The position numbers were made by a program, and so were the translations under genes. From Gremmenia infestans (Eukaryota > Ascomycota > Leotiomycetes > Helotiales > Hamatocanthoscyphaceae), in assembly GCA_032629725.1 (NCBI GenBank), contig JAFEVB010000022.1, positions 558,001 to 622,000 on the forward strand: a DNA stretch of 64,000 nucleotides, given 5' to 3'. The notes below the pieces were generated by a model that saw only the letters and a program-made list of their open reading frames with translations, had not been told where the DNA came from and made no database searches. Shown here piece after piece: positions 56,225 to 64,000 of this stretch. The number at the start of each line of letters is the position of its first letter. Within the stretch, counting starts at the first letter, position 1.

Positions 56225-58979
56225 TCAACCAGCCAGCTCTATTGCCTTTGCCGCTGCTTCCTCAAAGTCGTCAAAGGCGTGCAGAGGCAGGCCACTTTCC
56301 GCAATCTATCTCAAACTTTTAGTTGCAAATCCTTTCAAGTAAGAATCTGAAACTCACAATTTTTTGACCTTCTGCCTCATTTGTCCCGCGTATTCGTACC
56401 ACGACAGGAAGTCTCATCTCGAGCTCTTTGAACGCAAGCAATACCCCATTTGCAATCATATCCCCCAATGTCAAACCCCCAAAGATATTCACAAAGATAA
56501 CCTTCACCCTCTCATCCTGCAAAATCACCTGGAAACTCTTCTTCACCGTCTCACTCGTGGCCTTGCCACCAGTATCTAAGAAATTCGCGGCTTTGCCTCC
56601 AACATCAGCCAAGGCATCAATGGTGTTCATTGCAAGACCTGCTCCATTGACCAAAGTCCCGATATTTCCATCTCCTGCAAGCTTGATATACACAATGCCA
56701 TCCTTTTCAGCTTCAACTTCTTGCGCATCTTCATCTTCGCTTCTTCGAAGGGCATGAATATCTCCTTGTCGCTTTGTGCTTCGAAATGCAGCATCGTCGA
56801 AGCCAAAATGAGCGCTCACTACTTTCAGATCCCCTAGGCGTTCCACGAAAAATGTCTCGAGCAGGAACGCCTCTTTCTGCATGTATAAGCCGACTAGGCT
56901 ATTGATAAGCTTTGCCAATGCTTCCTTTGCAGTGCCTCCCAATTGCAAGTGCTCAGCAATCACTGGTATTTGGCTCGGCTCAAATCCCTTCATGTAGTCA
57001 AATGGGAACTTCTTTGCCTCCACATGAGGCTCCTGGTTGTTAGTCGAAGGTGAAGCGATTATACATGGTGACATGTTTGCGCGGTCAATACCTACAGCGA
57101 GCATGCGTTTTCGTCCTTTACCTGAATATTCCGAGGCGTTAATGCCCCTTTCTCGAAGCAGGTCGAAAGCGAGATTTTCTCTGATATACAGATTGCGCTT
57201 CTGGGCGGCAAAGTTTGAGACTGGCGATTGAACTTTTGGTCGCCTCATCGTATGCATTCCTCTTCGCTGCGATGTTCCTGTTGTAGCGGCTCCACTGCTG
57301 GCTCGTCCAGAGCTTCCGAGTAACGTCTTCATGGCTTCCCCGAACTTAGCTGGGTGGTTCACAATAGTGACGCCTGCATCTTGAAGCCGCTTGACCTTGG
57401 CCAGTGCATCTGGTTCTCCGGGTAAAATGAAAGCTCCTGCATGGCCCATAACTCGGCCTGGAGCAGCATTAACGCCTCCAATGACTGCTGCAATAGGCCT
57501 GTATACCACCTATTAGAACAAACCAAGTCCAATAGTGAGAGAACACTTACTTGGGATTCAAAGAACGCTTCTTGTACTCCATAATCCAATCAGCAGCCTC
57601 CGTCTCGGCATCACCCCCAATCTCACCAATCAACACAATGCCCTCCGTATCATCATCATGCTCGAAAATCTTCAGCGCGTCAATAAATCTAGTCCCGGCC
57701 AAAACGTCACCTCCCATGCCAATACACAGACTCTGACCAAGTCCAGCTCTTGTCGTAGACGCCACAGCTATAGTACCTCGACGTCAGTAATGTTCACCTG
57801 ATGATTCTCTCAACTCACCTTCATAGCTCAACGTCCCGGACTTTGCAACAATACCCACCCTCCCCGGCATAAAACAAGGCAATGGCTGAAACCCAATCCT
57901 GCACCTCCCAACCGCCGATATAATACCGGGCGAATTCGCACCCACGAGTCTGGATTTCGACTGCGTGTGTAGCATCGAATGTATCTACCATCACATTTAT
58001 ATCAATAAACTTTCCACATTGACTTCCACATCCACCTGCACATCTACTTCCATCTCTCAATACATCCCGAAGAGAAGAGAAGAGAAGAGAAGAGAAGGAA
58101 GGGGAATAGTAAAAACCCACCCTCAACAAACCATGAACGGGAATATGTTCCGCCACAGCAACAATAAGCGGTACCTCGGCCTCAATCGCTTCTTCTATGG
58201 CTGCGGGAGCTTGGTGCGCTGCTACGTAGATGCCCGTTGCGTGTGGTTTTAGTTTCTGCATTGCCTGTTCATACGCAAATGAGATGAGATTAGTAGTTTA
58301 TAAACTTCGATGAAATCAATATGAAATGTAGATGTAGATGTAGATGTAGACGTAGATGTGATTGATTGATTGATGTATAAACGAGCGATTGGAAAACATG
58401 GAGAAGGTGCAAATACCTCTCGAACAGATGGGAGGACCGGGAGTCCTAAATGCTCTGTATTCTTGCCGGGCGTGACGCCGCCGACGATATTGGTGCCCCA
58501 TGCTATTGATTCTTTGGCGTTGGCTGTTGCCTTTGCACATAAACACAATATTAATATAATATCAACAACACAAACATCACAAACACTTTAATCCATTTGT
58601 ATATGGTATCGTATACATACACATACACATACACATATACAAATTAGAACATTATACATACCTGTCGACCTATCAAGTTCGTCAGCTCTCTCTCTCTCTC
58701 TCTATATATACGCATAAAACGAAGCGGTCAAGCAAAACAAACAAAAGACATTAATTAAAAATCCAAAACACCATTCATACCAGTAAAGCCCTGGAAAACA
58801 ACCCTCGTATCCCTCCCAATCTTCAAATTCCCTATCGTATCCTCATATCCCCCCCTTCTTCCCGATACACTAAACGCTCTCGAACACGGCGTTTGCGTTT
58901 GCGTTTGCGTTTTCAAATGTCTCCGACGACCCCGCAGGAGCATGTGCCATAGCTGGCGACGGGGACGGGTTGTGAGCAT
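56225..58979 (-). CDS. Succinyl-CoA ligase, alpha and beta subunits fused
   Basis: Eight exons (minus): 58781..58979, 58662..58669, 58417..58530, 58121..58264, 57819..57984, 57551..57767, 56358..57498 and 56225..56305; product 689 residues. Residues 1-25 (MLTTRPRRQLWHMLLRGRRR) look like a mitochondrial presequence. The alpha half (to about 344) has VVFQGFTGRQAT, GTNIVGGVTPGK, SKSRLVGANSPGI, VGIVAKSGTLSYEA and the phosphohistidine motif MGHAGAF (His302). A 40-residue Ser/Arg linker (345-384) leads to a beta half (about 385-689) with GDGNIGTLVNGAGLAMNTIDAL, ANFLDTGGKAT and VNIFGG (620-624). That beta half is about 305 residues against nearly 400 normally; the usual Lys-rich ATP-grasp start (KAQVxxGGRGK) is absent. 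It resembles the TCA-cycle enzyme joining succinyl-CoA to ATP/GTP synthesis, but true activity is uncertain. An upstream in-frame ATG at 59045 is possible. Confidence 0.88.
58068..58100. repeat. AGAAG repeat in intron 4 of the fused ligase
   Basis: Tandem AGAAG/GAAGA units inside the 136-nt fourth intron; on the transcript they form a TCTTC polypyrimidine run. Introns 1, 2 and 3 of the same gene carry CT/TA, ACATAC and GATGTA repeats respectively. Confidence 0.75.
58662..58669 (-). other. 8-nt micro-exon of the fused succinyl-CoA ligase
   Basis: The bases GTCGACAG (minus strand) lie between an acceptor ending GATAG and a donor GTATGT. They add the last two bases of a Gly codon plus Arg and Gln, completing the conserved motif GFTG-RQ-AT of the alpha subunit. 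Without it exon 1 (phase 1) cannot join exon 3 (phase 0) in frame. Predicted from frame and motif; not visible to ordinary ORF scans. Confidence 0.8.
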
Positions 58980-59947
58980 GGTTTCGAGGTCCGAGCTTTC
59001 ATGGGATGTGAAGGAAGGGCCTTTTTTAGCTATGCATCGATGCAATGTAATTTAATATAGAAGCATGGAATCTAATGAGAGTAGGACTTGTGTCTTTTTG
59101 TAGTAGGTATGTATGTATGTATGTATGTAAGGGGAAGGAATGTATTGTAGAAAGTGCCTCGGAGGTGCTCGGAGGGAGGATGGGATGGTGGGGTATTGAC
59201 ATTGCTTTACGTGAGTGAGGTGGGGCAGAAAGACGTGCCGAGAGACAAGACAAGATCTCTCAATCACTCTTTAGAAAGACGCGGTGTTGATATTGGAATA
59301 TAGGTAGGTAAATGGATTTTTATACTGTGAAGTTAGTTGAGAAGAATACTAAATACAGCTTCTTTCAAGCTTGATATCTTGTGCTGGGGGAATGTTTTCA
59401 TGGGTTGTTGATGAATCAGTTACTTAAGTCGCAGTAATAAGTAGTCTATCGACCCTTTGTAGAAGGAAAGTTGGATCTAGTTAGCATTAGCATTGGGAAC
59501 TTTATAGTTGCTCTTTTGAGAGTATACTGCAAGCAATTGAAGAGATTTGGAGGCATCTTGAATCAATAGAGGAAAGAAGAGTCGTCATGAAACTACGCAT
59601 CAACGAGACGCGCGAATATGCATTACAATTGAAGGGCGATTCTAGCAATCTATGATTGATGGCCACAGCTCTTACAAGGAATAGCTGTAGGCTTATTTCT
59701 GGTAATATGAAGCCGAGAGACTGTCCCAGCTCAATTGAGCTTGATCCTTATTTCAAATTAGGAATACTTTCATCCGTCCGTCTGCTGGGTGGCAGCGGGG
59801 AAGTCGAACCAAAAAACCCTCCCTGTGACCGATGAATCGAACATGATGCCTTGAAAACATCATAAGTGTAGATCGATCCCCAAACGCCTTAACGCAATGC
59901 ACGTTTCTCTTCCCGCCCCATATTCCCAATCATACAGCCCCTCCACG
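58980..59947. other. Spacer (about 1 kb)
   Basis: Promoter of the fused ligase gene and 3' region of the small gene to its right, both minus strand. A GTAT tetranucleotide array lies at about 59106-59129, some 130 bp upstream of the ligase start. No other gene recognised. Confidence 0.65.
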
Positions 59948-60505
59948 CTAATCCTCCCAGATAGCAGCCTTGGCCTTCTCCGCCTGCTCCTTCGCTCTCA
60001 CAGCAGCCTCCTTCTCCTGATTCCGCCGCTTAATCTCCTTCTCCTTGACAGCTTTCTCATACGCCCTCTGCTCCTCGGTCTTCTTCGGAGCCCTGACGCC
60101 CAAAGCTCCAGCAATCATGCGTTTCGCGACCGCATCCGTTTTCTCGGGCCTAGAACTAGCACTTCCACTTCTCTCTGGGGGTGTCCCGCTTCCATTGTAG
60201 CCATACGGACTGATGAAGTTTGACTCGCGGTTGTAGCTTGGGGAGATGGGTGTGGGTGGTGGTGCGTTGGGGTAGTCTGCTGATTGTTGAGGAGAGAGCG
60301 GACGGTCTGTGTCTTCGCCTGAAGCTTCGTCTTCGTCTTCCCAGGAGTCGGCGAGCGTTTGCTGCTTTTGTTTGAAGGACTTGGAGGACTTCGAGGGCTG
60401 GGGGTCTAGGCTCAGTTTGGTGAGGGAGGAATTGAGTTCTGTAGTTTGTTAGAATTGAGAAGTGGGAAGCTTCAGCAGAGGTAGTATACCGTTTGCTTCT
60501 GCCAT
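59948..60505 (-). CDS. Small charged protein, function unknown
   Basis: Two exons on the minus strand, 60490..60505 and 59948..60438, with a 51-nt intron (GTATAC donor, CTAAC-type branch TTCTAACAA, CTACAG acceptor). Product 168 residues. The first coding exon is only 16 nt (MAEAN plus one base), so no long ATG-initiated open frame exposes this gene. The protein starts with an acidic/Ser-rich stretch (LADSWEDEDEASGEDTD), a Pro-rich middle (PPPTPISPSYN) and ends in a long charged helix: AVAKRMIAGALGVRAPKKT, then about 45 residues of Glu/Lys/Ala coiled-coil-like sequence ending AAIWED. The open frame of 163 codons with sensible amino acid use argues that it is real. I do not recognise the family. 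Confidence 0.75.
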
Positions 60506-61388
60506 TTTGATTTCGGTATGTATGAGAAGAGGTCGATACTGTTGGGACTTGAGTCAGTAAATGCTCTTGTACATGGTGTATTTACCGGTAATTGGCTCAA
60601 GGTGGAAAGACTGAATAAATGATAGATGCTTTCAGTACTTGGGTCACTTACTTGGTACAGTGATATCAGTCTTCAGTTTCATGCACAAGCAGAGATGCTG
60701 TGCAATGCGAGAAACACTCGGAGGCCTGAAGTGTTCTCAGTTGGTTCCATGCATGAACAGCCCAGACCAGACCACGAAAATGCGGAGTCAAATTGTGGGG
60801 GTTCCACGCGCCCGTTCCTGATCGGCTGCGAAACACACGGCACGTACTGACGCGTTTGAATTACGTCTTACTGCGTATATCCCGATCGGAAAGGAGATGA
60901 TACAGAATTGGGATTCAAAGTCAAGTCAAGGCCGGGACTCTATCCATTTGCTGTAGACAGATATTGAAGGTCTTGTTAGGTTTGGAGTTGTGTGCAGGAG
61001 TACCTACAGTACCTCCTAATTCAGGATTCGGCATGTCCCGCCTTAGTAAATCATCGCTCACGTAGCACAGATTAGGTAGCGACAATTTTGGACGGAGACC
61101 CCGTGAGGAAACTGCATGATTGATTGAGCTACAGTAACTAAGCCCTTGTCCTTGCGGATAAAACACTGCTTCTGAACCTCAGCTCCCAGTGGAAAAGGGA
61201 ATCATGCGATGTGTTGACGCCCTACACGCCATTGCCATTGCCATTCAATTCAATCCCCGAAAACAACCCAAATCCATATCCCCCGTATGCAAATAACACT
61301 CACGTAATCCCCTCGAATGCCACATTTGCCATATTCTAAACCATGAGTGATCACCAAACTGTCGTATTCATCATCGTCCATTCATCAC
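60506..61388. other. Spacer (0.9 kb)
   Basis: Promoter of the small gene and 3' end of the SUMO gene, both minus strand. Short open frames at 60626-60850 and 60921-61166 are unsupported. Nothing else recognised. Confidence 0.6.
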
Positions 61389-61786
61389 TTAATTCGCGCC
61401 TCCGATCTGCTCTTGATGAACCTCTAGCGTGTCGCCGTCTTGCATGTCGAGCTGTTGTGTTGTGAAAGATGTTAGCCTCAAGAAATCGCGTGAAAGAATA
61501 GATGCTGTGTGTCGGGGACATGAAACGAGAGCGCAGTACTTACAGTGTCTGGGCTATCGGTGGGTTGTACGCGACTACCATCGAAGAGGAAACGGACAGA
61601 TGATGAGGCTTTGCCCTGTCTCTCGCAGAAGGCGTCCATCAATTTCTTAAGTGCGGTTGTCCGCTTGATCTTGAAGAAGACTTCGTTGTTGTTATCGGTG
61701 ACCTTGATGTTTAGATGTTCGGATTGTCCAGCGCCTTCAGGCTTCTCGGCGGCACCAGGGCTTCCATTGTCAGGGGAGCCAGACAT
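61389..61786 (-). CDS. SMT3: SUMO, ubiquitin-like modifier (Smt3)
   Basis: Exons on the minus strand 61544..61786 and 61389..61451, 92-nt intron; product 101 residues. SUMO is conjugated to lysines of nuclear proteins through E1 (Aos1-Uba2) and E2 Ubc9. The ubiquitin fold reads HLNIKVTDNNNEVFFKIKRTTALKKLMDAFCERQG and RFLFDGSRVQPTDSPDT; the second exon completes it with LDMQDGDTLEVHQEQIGG. The mature di-glycine is followed by the two-residue tail AN, which the protease Ulp1 would remove. The flexible N-terminus is Ser/Gly/Pro-rich. The unspliced frame runs into intron and ends in an unrelated tail lacking the di-glycine, so splicing is essential. The gene is divergent from CMC4 with 386 bp between starts. 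Confidence 0.96.
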
Positions 61787-62172
61787 TGTGATCTGGTGTT
61801 TTAGAATGAGGCTTTGCGAAGAAGGCTATCTTGGGCGTCAGTAGGACTCGCCGAGGAGCAGTGAGAACAGGGTAAATCTAACTTACTATGCGCAAGATCA
61901 AAGAGACGATAATGCTTAACTTGTCTTGCAATGCTTTGACGACTTGAAAGAGTTGTGAGGGTGAGGTTTGGGGTTGGAAAGATGTTGTAGTGGGGGAGAA
62001 TTCACATCCACTCTGGTCGCGGAATTAAGACTAGCGCGATCTCTGTCGAGAGGCGGAATGTTTGGTAGGACTTTGTGGCGACAAAAACTAAAAAAAAAGG
62101 TCACAGATAGAAAAGACACGCTGTTGACTGTTGCCCAACTATCAAGTGAATCTTGGTGCAAATTTGTATCAA
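61787..62172. promoter_or_regulatory. Bidirectional promoter region of SUMO and CMC4
   Basis: 386 bp between the two start codons, with no gene inside. It contains an A-rich run (AAAAACTAAAAAAAAAGG) near 62085-62101. No clear operator is visible. Confidence 0.55.
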
Positions 62173-62594
62173 ATGGTAAGCACTTTTAGCATATTCCTTG
62201 ACCTTGAGCTGGGCTGATTCACTGACGCAAACCTCAGGCTTCGAAGGACGATTTGGAGACTGACCCTCCATGTCATGCTAAAGCTGTACGTGTATTATTT
62301 CGAACATTATTCTATTCTTATTGCTAATTTTATCTTTGCAGTGTGCTATCCAAGGTTCATGAACCCAGTCTCTCAATCCGTATCATACTGACAGACAGCG
62401 TTCAAGCATGTCTAGGCAAAAATTCATACCAAGAATCCAAGTGTCAAGCTCAGATCGATGCTCTTTATGAGTGCTGCAACTCATTCTATGCGCGTAATGG
62501 AGATGAAGCAAAATCCGTATGCTGTCCTCAAGCTAGTTTGCTGAGGCTGAAGATCAAGCAAAGGGCCGAGGAGTCGTCTAAAACGTGGAGATAG
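62173..62594 (+). CDS. CMC4: Mitochondrial twin-CX9C protein Cmc4
   Basis: Four exons: 62173..62175 (just the ATG), 62238..62285, 62342..62354 (13 nt) and 62407..62594; introns 62, 56 and 52 nt. Product 83 residues. Joined protein reads MASKDDLETDPPCHAKACAI, then QACLGKNSYQESKC, with CHAKACAIQAC and CQAQIDALYEC forming the two CX9C motifs of the Cmc4/p8-MTCP1 family. The family continues with CNSFYARNGDEAKSVCCP and LLRLKIKQ. It is imported to the intermembrane space by Mia40. The only long continuous frame starts inside intron 3 and lacks the first CX9C helix, so that reading would be wrong. The third donor GTTCAT is weaker than the others, but frame and motif require it. Confidence 0.9.
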
Positions 62595-63115
62595 GAAGGA
62601 TCACGAATTTCGTACATGTATTAAAGTGGAGGAGACCCCGGGGACCAGCTTCTAGCTTCTGGCAAGCCAGTTGGGCAATTCATAGTTCCTCTCTAGAGAT
62701 GTGACTCTCCAAGTTTACTGCCCACCGTCAGCCCAAAAAAGGTCAGGGAACGTGAACAGGAAGAGTCGATTTTCTTCTGGGCGATCATGAGCGCGCAAAG
62801 AGATCCGTGGACCTGAATAAGCAATGATGGTTACTCCTGAGGAGGCTTATTCCGAGACTCTATTTAGATGGCCTTGACATTATTTTTTAAAAGAAGAGAT
62901 TTGGAAGAGAGCGAAGTTTTTTATATGCGCCCCGTTCTTAGCGCCGCTCGCTAACGTGACGCGGTTACAGTGACTTTCTGGTTAGTACCATTATGGACCT
63001 TTATTTACAGCTACATCTTCAATCAAGCATATGGGCCTCATTCACCACGCTCACATTCCACATGCAGCGCGCGACGTGTATGAGTGCAAACCCAGCATTT
63101 AATTAATACTTCAAA
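62595..63115. other. Spacer
   Basis: 521 bp between CMC4 and the nucleoporin gene, both plus strand. No repeat or gene recognised. Confidence 0.65.
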
Positions 63116-64000
63116 ATGGCGCCCATGACTCGGAGTGGTGCCAGCTCCTTGGCTCCTGAAGGGTTGCAACCTCGCCAGGTACGAAAGTTCACACCATTCA
63201 AGCTAGGGATAGCTATACTAACGGCTATTTTGTATAGAGATATCGAGAGCCCAGCTGGCACTTTGTAGGAGTAAGCAATGCGATGATTGAAGCTGCAACG
63301 AAGGCATACAAAAGCTGACGAGTGGAACAAAGCAGTCGGACGATCGATCTGAACGAGCACTCTCCGAAGAACCGACCTCCTCCTACGATGAAGACGTAGA
63401 CATGAGGTCCGACCGTGACGAAGAAGATGGTAGGCAGCTCCTCGAATTTCTTGCGCGCATAGTTTAGATACTGACTCAATGCAAATTTCTTAGATGACCG
63501 ACAGTTTCTGCTTGAGGGTCCAGAGGACCACGAAGATATTCTCCATCCTCTCCGCGAGGCAGCAGATCGAGTTGGTAGAGAGGTGGAAAAGTTCGCCGAG
63601 GTCCTAGACGGTTATACTATACAGCAACCCGATGGCGATGAAGACAGGCACGGAATGGTCCTGGATCTCCTTGACAAGTATCACACGATCGCAATAGAAA
63701 CGGTAAAGCGCTTAGGCGAAAGGCATGATGCAGAGCGGCGGCATAAATCTGGTCTCAGACAGAGGAAACGGATGCGTGGTATCGATAATGCTGGAGACGC
63801 ATTGGAAGTCGACGAAGATCAAGAAGACTCTCCCTTACCCGATGCGCCCACTGACCTGGCTGATCTGGAGCGGTGGGAGCAGGAGGCACGGACTTGGGAC
63901 TTGTTGCGCCGACTCGTATATTTGCGATATGCTCCAGCGAAACCCAGTCAGCGAAAGACGCCAGCGGCGGTACTTCACAAGTATTCAAGCGGGCTTGAAC
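63116..64000 (+). CDS. Nuclear pore protein Nup107/Nup84-like, 3' partial
   Basis: Gene runs off the right edge. Predicted exons 63116..63178, 63238..63270 (33 nt), 63336..63429 and 63494 onward; introns 59, 65 and 64 nt, the first with an ACTAAC branch, the second with GCTGAC. About 232 residues are visible. The N-terminus is basic/acidic and disordered (MAPMTRSGASSLAPEG, then SSYDEDVDMRSDRDEED). A helical region follows: LHPLREAADRVGREVEKFAEVLDGY, then DLERWEQEARTWDLLRRLVYLRY, a pattern I associate with fungal Nup107/Nup84, the Y-complex subunit of the nuclear pore scaffold. This identification rests on memory of that motif and the rest of the gene is outside the window. The small second exon is the least certain part of the model. 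Confidence 0.65.

Noticed and set aside
56073..56342. His-Ser repeat protein on the plus strand
   Set aside because: Direct translation of the hexamer array and the antisense of the last ligase exon.
62343..62594. Unspliced 83-codon reading of CMC4
   Set aside because: Lacks the first CX9C motif and begins in intron sequence; the spliced four-exon model restores the family pattern.

Overview
The window is nuclear DNA from a filamentous ascomycete (Pezizomycotina; the general gene style and the pentamer-rich spacers make me guess Leotiomycetes, but I cannot prove the class). The reasons are short introns (mostly 48-150 nt) with GTAAG-type donors and CTAAC/CTGAC-like branch sites, one gene per promoter, gene density of about one per 3 kb, and fungal families throughout. 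I rebuilt 21 protein genes by joining exons so that reading frame and known protein motifs continue across each intron. I found no tRNA, rRNA, CRISPR or intact transposon.

Layout: 1-2480 phosphoketolase (5' end outside the window, +); 5951-6916 C2H2 regulator of FlbC/Nrg1 type (+); 8986-10916 PRP31 (-) divergent from 11221-13338 CLF1 (+), two spliceosome genes sharing a 304-bp promoter; 13577-15275 membrane-anchored modin-like protein (-); 17704-20019 RS-rich protein with glycine-zipper-like segments (+); 22232-22744 COX19 (+); 24188-26494 NPR3 (+); 28026-29777 bHLH factor with an expanded loop (-); 33470-34697 SFT2 (+); 36879-40290 LARP1-type protein with La module and DM15 (+); 41405-43199 FtsJ-like methyltransferase (+); 43688-44578 secreted, probably GPI-anchored cysteine-rich protein (+); 45004-46856 monocarboxylate-transporter-like MFS protein (-); 47974-50667 three-LIM paxillin-like protein (+); 51479-52469 cyanamide hydratase-like HD protein (+); 52832-54663 Mtr-type amino acid permease (-); 56225-58979 a single-polypeptide fusion of succinyl-CoA ligase alpha and beta subunits (-); 59948-60505 small conserved-looking acidic/coiled protein (-); 61389-61786 SUMO (-) divergent from 62173-62594 CMC4 (+); 63116-end the start of a NUP107/NUP84-like nucleoporin (+).

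The genes are mostly housekeeping and do not form a metabolite cluster. Themes that recur are pre-mRNA splicing (PRP31, CLF1), mitochondrial twin-CX9C proteins (COX19, CMC4), TORC1-linked nutrient control (NPR3 upstream of TORC1, LARP1 downstream in animals) and transport (SFT2, MCT, amino acid permease).

The most unusual locus is the fused succinyl-CoA ligase. Its alpha half keeps the phosphohistidine motif, its beta half appears to have lost much of the ATP-grasp region, one coding exon is only 8 nt long, four of its introns carry simple repeats, and nine GGGAGT units, a potential RNA G-quadruplex, begin directly after the stop codon. CMC4 is also extreme: its first coding exon is just the ATG and its third is 13 nt. 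The long spacers contain only simple repeats, pyrimidine-rich leaders and AT-rich stretches that may be decayed repeats.
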